Notes: generated by a model from the sequence alone, not told the origin. 44,803 bases of DNA from Actinomycetota bacterium (GCA_027729785.1 JAQCDY010000002.1:1-44803), one strand, 5' to 3'. Shown: positions 16,234 through 25,486, counted from the first letter of the stretch. Translations and numbers: made by a program.

Positions 16234-17358
16234 ATGAATTCGCTCGTTGCACTTGACATGCCTGCGAGCCAAGATTTTGTTAGTGCCCTTAAATCGATTT
16301 GGGATTCTGGCGATGCAGCACTGCCAATTGACCAACGCTTGCCCCAGCATGCGCGGCGAAAATTAATCGAACAATTCAGCGCGTCAGCGATAATTGAAGA
16401 AGACAACTTAAGAACAAATCTTTCTGGCGGTGTACCAGTCGAACAAGGTGACGCACTAGTCATTGCAACTTCTGGTTCGACTGGTGAGCCCAAAGGAGTC
16501 GTGCATACTCATGGCTCAATTGAGGCCGCCATTTTGACAACTGGTGGACGACTGAAATGCTCAAGCCACGATCATTGGCTGTCATGTCTCTCACTCGCCC
16601 ATGTGGGTGGACTCTCGGTCGTACTTCGAGCACTTCATTTTGGATCGAGCCTGACCATCAGCAATCGAGCAGATCAAAAAACTTTCTTAGCCGCTCTCGA
16701 CAACGGCGCGACAATGACATCGCTGGTGCCAACTGTCTTGCAATCCGTCGACATATCTAAATTTAGAACTGTGTTGATCGGCGGGACGCAAGCACCCGAC
16801 GAATTGCCGAGTAACGCCGTTTCGACCTACGGATTGACCGAAACTATGGGCGGTGTCGTCTACGACGGCGTACCGCTTGAAGGTGTTGAGGTTCGAATCG
16901 CCGAAGACTCAGAAATTCTGATCAGAAGTCGAACTTTATTGCGTTGCTATCGAGATGGCACCAACCCAACGACAAAAGACGGATGGTTGCCGACGGGAGA
17001 TCTTGGCGAGATGACCGATGGACGGTTGTCGGTGCACGGGCGCCGCGATGAATTGATCAACACAGGCGGCTACAAAGTTTGGCCCAAAACTGTAGAAACT
17101 TCGATCACCACTATTGACGGTGTCGCTGATTGCGTCGTGCGGGGTTTAACCGACAAAAAATGGGGTTCTGTGGTCAGCGCATGGATCGTGCTGGCAGACC
17201 CAGAAGTTCGTCTTAATCTTGATGATGTGCGCAGACATGTAAAACAATCTCTGCCCGACTACTGCGCACCAAACAAAATATTTATCGTCGACCAAATTCC
17301 CCGCTCGACACTCGGCAAGGTGCAAGTCTCAGAGTTGCTGAAGTTGAAAAATATCTGA
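16234..17358 (+). CDS. menE: o-Succinylbenzoate-CoA ligase
   Basis: An adenylate-forming ligase of 374 residues that activates o-succinylbenzoate for ring closure by MenB. Motifs are the P-loop TSGSTGEPKGVVHTH, the A5 region STYGLTETMGG, A7 WLPTGDL, A8 VHGRRDELINTGGYKVWP and the A10 lysine in PRSTLGKVQ. The short length, without a long N-terminal extension, is typical of actinobacterial MenE. menB and menC are not in the window. The ATG lies 6 nt after a TACGCT box. A different acyl substrate is formally possible, but the neighbours make MenE the natural reading. Confidence 0.9.
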   Translation: MNSLVALDMPASQDFVSALKSIWDSGDAALPIDQRLPQHARRKLIEQFSASAIIEEDNLRTNLSGGVPVEQGDALVIATSGSTGEPKGVVHTHGSIEAAILTTGGRLKCSSHDHWLSCLSLAHVGGLSVVLRALHFGSSLTISNRADQKTFLAALDNGATMTSLVPTVLQSVDISKFRTVLIGGTQAPDELPSNAVSTYGLTETMGGVVYDGVPLEGVEVRIAEDSEILIRSRTLLRCYRDGTNPTTKDGWLPTGDLGEMTDGRLSVHGRRDELINTGGYKVWPKTVETSITTIDGVADCVVRGLTDKKWGSVVSAWIVLADPEVRLNLDDVRRHVKQSLPDYCAPNKIFIVDQIPRSTLGKVQVSELLKLKNI

Positions 17359-17447
17359 TCAAATGAGCGAAAAAATTCTTACTGATTGCCCAGATCTTAT
17401 TGGCGGCTTTTATTGCCGTCCATGATTTCTAACCTGGGTGACACAAT

Positions 17448-17470
17448 GATTTTTGCCTGCGGCAAAAATC
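17448..17470. terminator. 10-bp perfect hairpin between convergent genes
   Basis: GATTTTTGCC (17448-17457) and GGCAAAAATC (17461-17470) with a TGC loop. The stem carries its own A and T runs, so it could stop transcription from both sides. It lies in the 111-bp convergent spacer between menE and the SDR gene and ends on the first base of the SDR stop codon. It is not a textbook intrinsic terminator, because the T-run is inside the stem. Confidence 0.45.
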
Positions 17471-18219
17471 TACATCGCACCCGAGCGGACTCCGGCGCCG
17501 CCGTCAATCACATAAGTCTCACCGGTTATCCACGACGCCAAATCAGAACACAAAAAAAGCGCCAAGTTGGCGATGTCTTCGGGTTCACCGAGACGCTTTG
17601 TCGGCAACGCGGCCGCCAGTTTGTCCCCAAAATTTTCGATCAACACCGAGGCAAACAGTGTCTTGACTAGTCCGGGTGCGATGCCAACCACTCTTGTTTT
17701 GCCCAGTTCGCAGGCCAGTTGACTCGTCAAATGAATGACCGCGGCCTTGGTCAAGTTGTAGACACCGAGCCCATGCTCGGCTCTAAGACCGCCAACTGAT
17801 GCAATGTTCAGAATCACGCCCGGATTGTTTTGCATCGAAGCGTTCCATGCTGCCTGACTCCAAAATAATGGACCCTTCAAGTTGACCTGAAACGTTTTGT
17901 CGAAGCGTGCCGAATCGACACCAAGAGTGTCGCCATAGTACGGATTGGTTGCCGCATTGTTGACCAAGATGTCAATTTTGCCAAACCGTTTCATCGTCGC
18001 ATCAACGCATGCCTGCGCTTGTTCAATGTCGCCAGCGTTGGCCGCAAAAACATCGGTCTCACCATCCATTTCGTTGGCGGCTGCATGCAGGGCGTCAATT
18101 TTGCGAGATGTGAGCATTACTTGAGCACCAGCATCGACAAAAGAGTTTGCAATTGCTTTGCCAATACCGCGTGACGCGCCAGTGACGAGAGCCGTCTTAC
18201 CGCGCAGCGAGATTTCCAT
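17470..18219 (-). CDS. Short-chain dehydrogenase/reductase
   Basis: 249 residues with the classical SDR Rossmann fold: nucleotide-binding TGASRGIGKAI, NNAATNPYYG, catalytic Ser in NIASVGG, YNLTK (YxxxK) and the C-terminal SWITGETYVIDGGAGVRSG. It is likely NAD(P)(H)-dependent. The substrate cannot be told from sequence; the context gives little, as it sits between menE and the CNNM gene. It is preceded by a TAGTCT box 6 nt from the ATG, so it probably has its own promoter although the CNNM gene upstream is on the same strand. Confidence 0.9.
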   Translation of the reverse strand: MEISLRGKTALVTGASRGIGKAIANSFVDAGAQVMLTSRKIDALHAAANEMDGETDVFAANAGDIEQAQACVDATMKRFGKIDILVNNAATNPYYGDTLGVDSARFDKTFQVNLKGPLFWSQAAWNASMQNNPGVILNIASVGGLRAEHGLGVYNLTKAAVIHLTSQLACELGKTRVVGIAPGLVKTLFASVLIENFGDKLAAALPTKRLGEPEDIANLALFLCSDLASWITGETYVIDGGAGVRSGAM

Positions 18220-18225
18220 GCTCCG

Positions 18226-18231
18226 AGACTA
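18226..18231 (-). promoter_or_regulatory. Candidate -10 box for the SDR gene (leaderless)
   Basis: TAGTCT on the minus strand, 6 nt before the ATG at 18219, in the 20-bp gap after the CNNM gene. Confidence 0.4.
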
Positions 18232-18239
18232 ACTTGAAA

Positions 18240-19517
18240 CTATTTGACCGACGAAATGCGCACAATTTGAATTCTTCGACCGTCTAGATCTTCAACACGA
18301 AACTTCCAGCGATCTTGGATAACAGTCTCGCCAACTTCGGGCACATGACCTAGCTCACCAAAAACCAAACCGCCAACAGTGTCATAATCTTCGGTGCTGA
18401 TTTCTGATTCAAGGATTTCGTTCAATTTGTCGATCGTTGTGACGCCCGCAACCAGAAGATCACCGTTGGGTTCTCGCTGAACCGAAGTGTCATCTTCGTC
18501 GTGCTCATCGCCGATCTCGCCGACGAGCTCTTCAAGGCAATCTTCAAGCGTCACGAGACCCGCCAGCAAACCGTATTCATCGGCGACCATCGCCAAATGA
18601 AACTTGCCCTGTTGCATTTGACGCATCAACTCAGAGACAGGTTTCGTTTCTGGCACCACTTCAACCGTATGCAACGAACTCTTGATCGAATCGTTGCCTC
18701 GTCCCGCTCGTTCGGCAGCTATCAGATCTTTGGCGAAGACGACACCAACGAGGTCGTCTTGATCATCGTCATCGGCGCGCAACACCGGCAAACGACTGAG
18801 TTGGTGCTCGACGACGATATCGATCGCTTGGCTGATGGTTAGGTCGTCATTAATTGTGACCACATCGGGACGTGGCACCATAATTTTGCGCACCACGGTG
18901 TCACCAAACTCAATCACAGATTCAATCAACTCACGTTCTTCGTGCTCGATCACTGAATCATGAGCCGCCGCCTCGACGATGCCAAGAAACTCTTGTTCGC
19001 TGATGAATGGTCCGGCCACAAAGCCCTTGCCACGAACTATGACATTAGTGAGTTTGATCAGTCCTTGCGAAATCATCCGCAATGGATAAAAACTCGTCAA
19101 TGCCAGCACTGGTATCGCAGTGAGCGTTGCACCACGCACAGGATGGATCAGCCCGTATGTTTTCGGTACTGCTTCGGCCAACACAAAGAAAACAATGACA
19201 TTGAGCGTGACGCCGATTGCCACTCCCGGTGCTGCGAACAGTCTGCCTGCCACGATGCCGGTCAATGTGGCTTGCACCGTCTGAAAAATATTCACGGTCA
19301 ACAACAACGGATTGACCCATTTGGTTGGGTCTGCGGCAAGTCTCAATATGATTTTGGCGCGTTTACTATTTTGATCTAAAAGCGCCTGCGCTTTTTGTTT
19401 TGTGATCCTTGAGAGACTCATCTCAGCCAACGACAAAAAGGTCAAGGCGATGAGCAAAACAGCAATCGCAAACAGCATCCAATAATCTGCTGCCGTAGGT
19501 GCGCTGGCGAGAATCAT
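18240..19517 (-). CDS. CNNM/CorC (hemolysin C-like) CBS-domain membrane protein
   Basis: A 425-residue member of the DUF21-CBS-CorC family, implicated in Mg/Co homeostasis. The N-terminal DUF21 domain has about four transmembrane helices (from MLFAIAVLLIALTFLSLAEM). A CBS pair follows (near VMVPRPDVVTIND and FHLAMVADEYGLLAGLVTLE), then an acidic linker and the C-terminal CorC_HlyC domain ending DLDGRRIQIVRI. I chose the ATG at 19517, whose ATGA overlaps the ybeY stop codon; an in-frame start further upstream would run into ybeY. The order phoH-ybeY-CNNM is widely conserved. Confidence 0.92.
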   Translation of the reverse strand: MILASAPTAADYWMLFAIAVLLIALTFLSLAEMSLSRITKQKAQALLDQNSKRAKIILRLAADPTKWVNPLLLTVNIFQTVQATLTGIVAGRLFAAPGVAIGVTLNVIVFFVLAEAVPKTYGLIHPVRGATLTAIPVLALTSFYPLRMISQGLIKLTNVIVRGKGFVAGPFISEQEFLGIVEAAAHDSVIEHEERELIESVIEFGDTVVRKIMVPRPDVVTINDDLTISQAIDIVVEHQLSRLPVLRADDDDQDDLVGVVFAKDLIAAERAGRGNDSIKSSLHTVEVVPETKPVSELMRQMQQGKFHLAMVADEYGLLAGLVTLEDCLEELVGEIGDEHDEDDTSVQREPNGDLLVAGVTTIDKLNEILESEISTEDYDTVGGLVFGELGHVPEVGETVIQDRWKFRVEDLDGRRIQIVRISSVK

Positions 19518-20104
19518 TCGTAGACCTTGTTGAAATTCGCCGGCATCGGCGCACGCCAATGATGCATCTCAAGCAACTCTCGCTCGCGAGATTGCATTTT
19601 TTCAGCATCAGCGTCTTGCGTATGGTCGTAGCCCAAGACGTGCAGCACACCGTGAGTCACGAGCAATGCGAATTCGTCGTCAATGTTGCCAGCATGATTC
19701 GGGGCTTGGCGCTTGGCGACAGCGGGACAAATTACGACGTCACCAAGCAGAATCGGCAGATCGTTGATGTCAATCGCAGATTTATGCGGACCACTCGTCA
19801 ATGCACTCGGGCCTGGCGTGCGCGTGGTTTCAACAGCATCTAACGGAAACGAAAGAACGTCTGTTGGCCCGGATTTACCCATATATTTTTCGTTCAGTCC
19901 CGCGATTGCCGACTCTGGCACAAACATCAAGGTCAACTCAGCCGCACCACGAACGCCCTCGGCGATCAAGACGTCTTTAGCGAGCGAGTGCCAGCGTGCA
20001 ACATCTACAGAGACATCCGTTTGTTCATCGGCACAAAAGACTTCAATTTCACCATCTCCACCAACTTTTCGCGGACCAGTGCGTTTGATGTGCGGCTCAA
20101 GCAC
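19514..20104 (-). CDS. ybeY: Endoribonuclease YbeY
   Basis: A metal-dependent RNase involved in 16S rRNA 3' maturation and ribosome quality control. The 196-residue protein carries the signature HGVLHVLGYDH, whose three histidines bind zinc, and the upstream block LNEKYMGKSGPTDVLSFP. There is a longer N-terminal lead than usual (about 40 residues before the core). It overlaps phoH by 8 nt and the CNNM gene by 4 nt, so all three are tightly coupled. Confidence 0.95.
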   Translation of the reverse strand: MLEPHIKRTGPRKVGGDGEIEVFCADEQTDVSVDVARWHSLAKDVLIAEGVRGAAELTLMFVPESAIAGLNEKYMGKSGPTDVLSFPLDAVETTRTPGPSALTSGPHKSAIDINDLPILLGDVVICPAVAKRQAPNHAGNIDDEFALLVTHGVLHVLGYDHTQDADAEKMQSRERELLEMHHWRAPMPANFNKVYE

Positions 20105-21068
20105 GGTTATTCACCGTACTCGGTCCTCTTTGCTCATAAGCCGAAACGATGTCGCTAACAATTTTATGGCGCACGATATCGCTGGTGCCAAGATGCACGA
20201 ATGACAAACCTTCGATGCCCGTTAGAATTTTTTCTAAGCCGACCAAACCACTGCGATTATCCGGTACATCGACTTGCGTCATGTCACCGGTGACGACGAC
20301 TTTAGAGCCGAAGCCGATGCGAGTTAGAAACATTTTGATTTGTTCAGGTGTCGCATTTTGCGCTTCGTCCAAAATAATGAAACTGTTGTTCAGCGTTCGT
20401 CCGCGCATATAGGCAAGTGGTGCAACTTCAACTATTTGTTTCTCAATCAGTTTTTGGGCGCCCTCGGCACCGACCATGTCGTGTAGTGCGTCATAGAGTG
20501 GCCGAAGATAGGGATCTAACTTGGCCATCAAATCGCCCGGTAAAAACCCAAGCCGCTCGCCTGCCTCGACTGCTGGTCGGGTCAGAATAATCCTTTGAAC
20601 AGTTTTTGTCTGCAATGCATGCACCGCCATGGCAATCGCTAACCAACTCTTGCCTGAGCCCGCAGGACCAAAACCAAAAGTGATCACGCTGTCGCGAATT
20701 GCGTCGACGTATTGCTTTTGCCCCGAAGTTTTGGGGCGCACTGGTTTGCCGTGAATCGCGCGGTGGATATCGTGCGTCAACACCGACGTTGGTCGCTGCT
20801 GCAGTCGAAGCATCTCGATGCTTCGGGCCACCACGGTCAAATCAAGATTTTCGCCAGCCTGCAATAGCGATGTGAGCTCTTCAAACAGACGACCTACCGT
20901 GTCTGTCTCGTCTCTGGAGATAGAAATTTCATTGCCGCGCACCGAAATCTTGGTATTCGGAAACCTAGTTTCAATCAGTCGCAGGTGCGAGTCTCGTTCG
21001 CCGAGCAAACCTGACATTAAGTGTGAACCTGGCACAACAACCGTTACTGCGGCTACGGAAACACTCAT
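20097..21068 (-). CDS. phoH: PhoH-like ATPase
   Basis: A PhoH/YbeZ-type P-loop ATPase of 323 residues, often paired with YbeY in RNA metabolism. It has a short N-terminal KH-like region (KISVRGNEISISRDE), the Walker A FGFGPAGSGKSWLA, RLGFLPGDLMAKLDPYLRP, the Walker B FIILDEAQNATPEQ and a VVTGDMTQVD sensor. I chose the ATG at 21068, which gives MSVSVAAVTVVVPG. The in-frame extension upstream is antisense-like and overlaps the previous gene. The 13-bp gap from the GNAT-like gene suggests one operon. Confidence 0.94.
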   Translation of the reverse strand: MSVSVAAVTVVVPGSHLMSGLLGERDSHLRLIETRFPNTKISVRGNEISISRDETDTVGRLFEELTSLLQAGENLDLTVVARSIEMLRLQQRPTSVLTHDIHRAIHGKPVRPKTSGQKQYVDAIRDSVITFGFGPAGSGKSWLAIAMAVHALQTKTVQRIILTRPAVEAGERLGFLPGDLMAKLDPYLRPLYDALHDMVGAEGAQKLIEKQIVEVAPLAYMRGRTLNNSFIILDEAQNATPEQIKMFLTRIGFGSKVVVTGDMTQVDVPDNRSGLVGLEKILTGIEGLSFVHLGTSDIVRHKIVSDIVSAYEQRGPSTVNNRA

Positions 21069-21081
21069 CTGCGAACTAAGA

Positions 21082-21702
21082 CTAGCGGAGTACCGCACGA
21101 TCTGTATTTTGCGAGTTATCTGCTTGATTAGAACTGTGAACCGAGTTGGTTCGTGCAGATGTCGCGAAATCGAGCGCAAAATAACGCTGTGTTGAGAGGG
21201 GCAATAATTCGACGTCACCGACCATCTTGGCCATTCGATAGAGCAACTCTGCCGCCCCACCTTTTGGTCCTGGCTGATGAAGATCGGGCACGTCGAATAC
21301 GAGTAGCGCGCCATCACGGGCTTCTGCAGAAAGTGCCTGACGGGCCAACAGCGAATTGGCGCCATGCGCATCAGCGGCCGCATCAACCACAACCCAAACG
21401 ATGTAGTGCACCTGTCCTGCATTGAAGCGCTCAGGAAAATGTTTTTCAAAATATATGTCACTCAACCAACGCGTGGCGCGAACATCGGTTGACACAAGCG
21501 TCATCGCAACCGGCAGAGACTCGCACCAAACCACCCAAACACGATTTGAATCTTGTGCAATCTGGTCGTTGAATTCACTTTGCTCGAGCATCTCGTGAGT
21601 TACGGTCGCCTCGGCAGTCTGTTGATATGCGCGCCGATATAGGTGCCACAACTTTTCCCGCAACGCCGGGTCTACAACGTTGGAATGTCGGGTAACAAAC
21701 AT
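21082..21702 (-). CDS. Putative GNAT-fold acyltransferase
   Basis: 206 residues from the ATG at 21702. The central part looks like an N-acetyltransferase fold: RVWVVWCESLPVAMTLVSTDV, then the beta-strand YIVWVVVDAAADAHGANSLLA where the acetyl-CoA loop would be, and ALLVFDVPD. The CoA-binding motif is not canonical, so the assignment is tentative. It sits 13 bp before phoH and is divergent from the GGDEF-EAL gene. The frame is open upstream to 21807, but that part overlaps the divergent gene and looks random. Confidence 0.6.
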   Translation of the reverse strand: MFVTRHSNVVDPALREKLWHLYRRAYQQTAEATVTHEMLEQSEFNDQIAQDSNRVWVVWCESLPVAMTLVSTDVRATRWLSDIYFEKHFPERFNAGQVHYIVWVVVDAAADAHGANSLLARQALSAEARDGALLVFDVPDLHQPGPKGGAAELLYRMAKMVGDVELLPLSTQRYFALDFATSARTNSVHSSNQADNSQNTDRAVLR

Positions 21703-21820
21703 CGGCGAAAGGTTCTTTCTCGGCGTGACAGTACGCCGACCGTTGGTCCAAAACCCCGCCTGACCAAAGTTTAGGACATCCGACCCTCGTGCCGTCGTAT
21801 ACCGCACAAAACATATGTAG

Positions 21821-21826
21821 TACCGT
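21821..21826 (+). promoter_or_regulatory. Candidate -10 box for the GGDEF-EAL gene (leaderless)
   Basis: TACCGT ends 7 nt before the ATG at 21834, supporting that codon as the start. Confidence 0.38.
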
Positions 21827-21833
21827 TTTCGTG

Positions 21834-24113
21834 ATGTCCAAAGCCGTTTCTCGCGCGGCGTGGGTGATGATCGGCTTCGCTCTCATCGCCGCAAGCCTGC
21901 ATATCTTCGGGAGAGGTGGCGAGCTCAACAACCTGATCTATCTGATCGCAGCCGCCCAAGTCATCGTCGCCGTGGCGATCGGCACCGTTGTCAATAAACC
22001 TGACCGCCGGGTTTGGCCTGCATTGTTGTTGCTTGTTTCATTCTTGATTGCCGCACAAATCTTCGACAACAGAGATTCAGACTCGATTTCAACCCAAGTA
22101 ATTTCAGAGGCCTTGTTTCTGACCGTGCAGTTGATCCTGGTCTGTGGTCTTTTCGTGACGGTGCAGAACCGAATCGGTCGCGATGCTTTGAATGTCATCT
22201 TTGATTCGCTGATTATCGGACTCGGCTCGTGGTTCTTAATCTGGGTGGTTTTTTTGAACCCTGCGCGAGCGAACTCACAAGATGTTTTCTCGGTGACCGC
22301 CGTTCGCGGAATCACACTGGCATCAAGTGCCGTGGTCATTTTTATGTTGGCCACGCTTTTGTTTGGAGACTCAGAACGCACACCCGCCGTGTGGCTGGCT
22401 AGTGGGGCGATTTCTTGCTCGTTGGTCGGGGACTTTCTGTATGCGACAAACCAATCGGGACGATTGCAGATCAATGAACAGATTACAAACTCCCCCTACG
22501 TCGTGAGTTTGTTTTTGGTGTCAGCGACGATTCTGCATCCGAGTGTTTCGACACTGTCATCACACACGGCAGTTCGATCAAAACAACCACTCTTGGGACG
22601 ACTCGTACTGACCACGGCCGCGCTCGTTCTGCCGGTCGTTGTTCTGGCTCTGACCACGCCGACAGATGAAACCGATCGAACAGTCAGGGCGGTTTCTGTC
22701 TTTGTGTTGGCACTAGCCGTGACCACACGAGTGATATTTTCGGTTCGCGCTAGTGCCTCTCTACAAGAGCGACTGATTGATTCGGCGCAGACAGATGCTC
22801 TGACGAACTTGCCAAATCGTGGTTTGATGCTCGAACATGTTTCTACCGCGATAATCAAGTCGCGATTCAACGGTTGTTCGCCGACTGTTTTGTTTATCGA
22901 CGTCGACCGCTTCAAAAATATCAACGACAGTCTTGGGCACTCGGCAGGCGACGACGTTCTTATCTCTGTCGCCCAGAGACTTCGTGTCGCCTTGCCAGAA
23001 AGATGCATTGTCGGGCGAATATCGGGCGATGAGTTTGTGGTGCTCGATGCCAAGTCAAAAAACCAAAGTGACGCGGTTCTGCTTGCCGACATGGTGCTCG
23101 AGTCATTTCACGAACCACTCTCTTTGCGTCAGGGAGATGTTTTCGTCTCGGCGAGTATCGGTGTTGCCGTGCACGACCAAGAAATCACGATGACGGCCGA
23201 TGACCTGCTGCGTCACGCCGACACCGCGATGTATCGAGCCAAAGATGCTGGGCGAAATTGTGTCGCGATTTTTGACAAGTCAATGCTTGAGCGAGTCAAC
23301 CAGCGTCTCGCCGTTGAAACGGCGCTTTATCGGGCGCTCGAGCGCCGTGAACTGAGGCTCGTTCATCAGCCAATTATTGACATTGATCTGGGTGACGTGA
23401 TTGGTTTCGAGGCTCTTATGCGTTGGGATATGGAGGACGGGATGACCGTCTCGCCCGCCGAGTTCATACCGATTGCCGAAGAGACAGGCATCATCGTGCC
23501 GATCGGCTCTTGGGCATTGCTTGAGGCTCTCACGCATTTGCGCGGATGGATCAACCAAGGCATTTGTCGTCGTGATGCAACGATGTCGGTAAATGTGTCT
23601 CCGCGACAATTGCATGATCCGAATTTTGTTGCCGTCGTCAACGAGGCTTTGATGCGATCACGAATGCCGGCAGATCAATTGTGGCTTGAAGTGACCGAAG
23701 GTGTGATGATCACACAACCCGAACAAGCGCTCGACACCTTGCGCAGACTTTCTGAAATCGGGGTGCGTGTCGCGATCGACGACTTCGGTACCGGATATTC
23801 TTCGTTGTCTTTTTTGCAGCGATTCCCGATCCATAGATTAAAAATCGACAGAACTTTCATCAACGAATTGGCGAGCGATGCGAACGCGAGATCGCTTGTT
23901 AAAACGATTATCGCCATGGCCAACTCGCTTGGTCTTGATGTCGTAGCAGAGGGTGTCGAAACAGTCGAACAGTTGCACGCTCTTAACGACTTGCACTGCG
24001 GCAAAGCGCAGGGATACTTGATTAGTCATCCCGTTACACCAGAGACAATGGCCAGCACTGTCGCCGGTTTGGACAAAATTGGCAAGTGGCCGCGCTTGCG
24101 CCCGCTCAAATGA
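21834..24113 (+). CDS. Membrane GGDEF-EAL cyclic-di-GMP protein
   Basis: A 759-residue protein with an N-terminal membrane region (about eight helices within the first 300 residues), a GGDEF domain and an EAL domain. The diguanylate cyclase site reads GRISGDEF, with Ser replacing the first Gly, which is tolerated in many active enzymes. EAL motifs are complete: FEALMRW, VSPRQLHD, EVTEGVM, DDFGTGYSSLSFL, LKIDRTFI and AEGVET, so c-di-GMP phosphodiesterase activity is likely. The membrane part may sense a signal. It is divergent from the GNAT-like gene. I chose the ATG at 21834; a GTG one codon earlier is possible. Confidence 0.92.
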   Translation: MSKAVSRAAWVMIGFALIAASLHIFGRGGELNNLIYLIAAAQVIVAVAIGTVVNKPDRRVWPALLLLVSFLIAAQIFDNRDSDSISTQVISEALFLTVQLILVCGLFVTVQNRIGRDALNVIFDSLIIGLGSWFLIWVVFLNPARANSQDVFSVTAVRGITLASSAVVIFMLATLLFGDSERTPAVWLASGAISCSLVGDFLYATNQSGRLQINEQITNSPYVVSLFLVSATILHPSVSTLSSHTAVRSKQPLLGRLVLTTAALVLPVVVLALTTPTDETDRTVRAVSVFVLALAVTTRVIFSVRASASLQERLIDSAQTDALTNLPNRGLMLEHVSTAIIKSRFNGCSPTVLFIDVDRFKNINDSLGHSAGDDVLISVAQRLRVALPERCIVGRISGDEFVVLDAKSKNQSDAVLLADMVLESFHEPLSLRQGDVFVSASIGVAVHDQEITMTADDLLRHADTAMYRAKDAGRNCVAIFDKSMLERVNQRLAVETALYRALERRELRLVHQPIIDIDLGDVIGFEALMRWDMEDGMTVSPAEFIPIAEETGIIVPIGSWALLEALTHLRGWINQGICRRDATMSVNVSPRQLHDPNFVAVVNEALMRSRMPADQLWLEVTEGVMITQPEQALDTLRRLSEIGVRVAIDDFGTGYSSLSFLQRFPIHRLKIDRTFINELASDANARSLVKTIIAMANSLGLDVVAEGVETVEQLHALNDLHCGKAQGYLISHPVTPETMASTVAGLDKIGKWPRLRPLK

Positions 24114-24130
24114 TTCCCGCTCAAATAATT
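24101..24130 (+). repeat. 15-bp tandem duplication over the stop codon
   Basis: CCCGCTCAAATGATT (24101-24115) is followed at once by CCCGCTCAAATAATT (24116-24130), differing at one base. The first copy holds the TGA of the GGDEF-EAL gene; the second supplies a TAA in the same frame, five codons later. Confidence 0.85.
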
Positions 24131-24184
24131 CACGACTAAACCGAGTATTCATCTGAGTTTCACCATCGGTTCTCAAATTTGAGG

Positions 24185-24190
24185 CAGAAT
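24185..24190 (+). promoter_or_regulatory. Candidate -10-like box for gdhA
   Basis: CAGAAT ends 6 nt before the ATG at 24197 and lies in the same GGCAGAAT context as boxes before the genes at 7636 and 4500. Weaker than the TANNNT boxes. Confidence 0.3.
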
Positions 24191-24196
24191 GTAACC

Positions 24197-25477
24197 ATGT
24201 CCTCGTCACATGCGCCGAAAGAATTAGCACTCGAATCAGCCGAGTTTCGAATGCGGCAAGCTGGCGAGTGGTTGGGTCTTGAAGATGGATTAATTGAGAC
24301 GATTATTGCCCCGCGTCGCATACTTGAAGTTTCAATTCCGTTTCGTCGCGATGATGGCACTCGTGACCATCTGGTTGGTTGGAGAGTTCACCACAACACA
24401 ACTCGAGGTCCAGCCAAAGGTGGCATTCGCTATCACCCAGGTGTGACCCGCGACGAAGTTGTGGCGCTGGCAATCGGCATGTCGTTGAAGACGGCGATCA
24501 TGAACTTGCCGCTGGGTGGTGCAAAGGGCGGTATCGCAATCGATCCCAAAACATTGACCACCGGAGAACTTGAGCGAATCACGCGTCGTTATGTTTCAGA
24601 ACTCATTCCATTTTTGGGCCCCGACAAAGATGTCCCTGCACCTGACGTCGGAACCAACGCCCAGGTCATGGCATGGGTGCTCGACCAATATTCGGCGAGC
24701 GTTGGTCACATCGTGCCGGGCGTGGTGACTGGCAAGCCGATTGAACTGGGCGGATCACTTGGTCGCGAATCGGCAACTGGTCGAGGTGCCGTTGAAGCCG
24801 CCGCACTTGCTGGAGAAATAATTGGACTCCCGCTGAATGGCGCGAAAATTGCAATTCAGGGATACGGACAAGTGGGTGCATGGGCTGCTCGCCTGGCAAA
24901 TGCTCGCGGGGCAAAAATTGTCGCGGTCGCCGATGTCGGCGGCGCAATTCACAACGCTCGCGGTCTCGATATTGCGATGATCGACCGCAAAATGCGTGAA
25001 GGTGCACGCAGCGTCACAGCTACTGAATGTGGCGAAGTACTCGGCAAGGGCACTGATGGATCAGCAAATATCTTTGCTGTTGATTGCGACATTCTTATGC
25101 CATGCGCGCTGGGCGACGCGGTTGACGAAAAGATCGCATCACAGATAAAAGCCAAACTTGTCGTTGAGGGTGCCAACGGACCACTCACTCCAAAAGCAGA
25201 CGACGTCTTACTTGAACGCGGCATCATCGTCGTGCCGGATGTTTATGCCAATGCTGGTGGTGTGACCTGCAGTTACCTCGAGCAGTGTCAAAACTTTGCC
25301 CACTTAAGTTGGGACGAAGACGAAGTGAACGAAAAAGTGATCTCGCTGATGCAGTCGGCATTCAAGCGATTGCATTCGTTCTCGGTCGAGCAGAAAATGC
25401 CCTATCGCTTGGCGGCCTCGGTGCTCGGCGTCAAGACGATCGCCGACTCGCATCGCATGCGCGGGCTACATCCATAG
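24197..25477 (+). CDS. gdhA: Glu/Leu-type amino-acid dehydrogenase, likely glutamate dehydrogenase
   Basis: A 426-residue NAD(P)-dependent enzyme interconverting glutamate and 2-oxoglutarate plus ammonia. Family motifs are RGPAKGGIRYHPGV, LGGAKGGIAIDPK with the catalytic Lys, PAPDVGTNAQVMAW and the Rossmann segment IQGYGQVGAWAARL. EGANGPLTP and VYANAGGVTCSYLEQCQN lie near the end. The ATG at 24197 fits the family; a TTG six codons upstream is the alternative. Coenzyme preference and the catabolic or anabolic role are not readable. It sits 22 bp before the PhnD-like gene. Confidence 0.93.
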   Translation: MSSSHAPKELALESAEFRMRQAGEWLGLEDGLIETIIAPRRILEVSIPFRRDDGTRDHLVGWRVHHNTTRGPAKGGIRYHPGVTRDEVVALAIGMSLKTAIMNLPLGGAKGGIAIDPKTLTTGELERITRRYVSELIPFLGPDKDVPAPDVGTNAQVMAWVLDQYSASVGHIVPGVVTGKPIELGGSLGRESATGRGAVEAAALAGEIIGLPLNGAKIAIQGYGQVGAWAARLANARGAKIVAVADVGGAIHNARGLDIAMIDRKMREGARSVTATECGEVLGKGTDGSANIFAVDCDILMPCALGDAVDEKIASQIKAKLVVEGANGPLTPKADDVLLERGIIVVPDVYANAGGVTCSYLEQCQNFAHLSWDEDEVNEKVISLMQSAFKRLHSFSVEQKMPYRLAASVLGVKTIADSHRMRGLHP

Positions 25478-25486
25478 ATAATTAAC

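Noticed and set aside
21721-21738. The 6-bp hairpin CGGCGT-GACAGT-ACGCCG before the GNAT-like gene as a terminator or operator
   Set aside because: Too short, no T-run, and such stems are expected by chance in this sequence.
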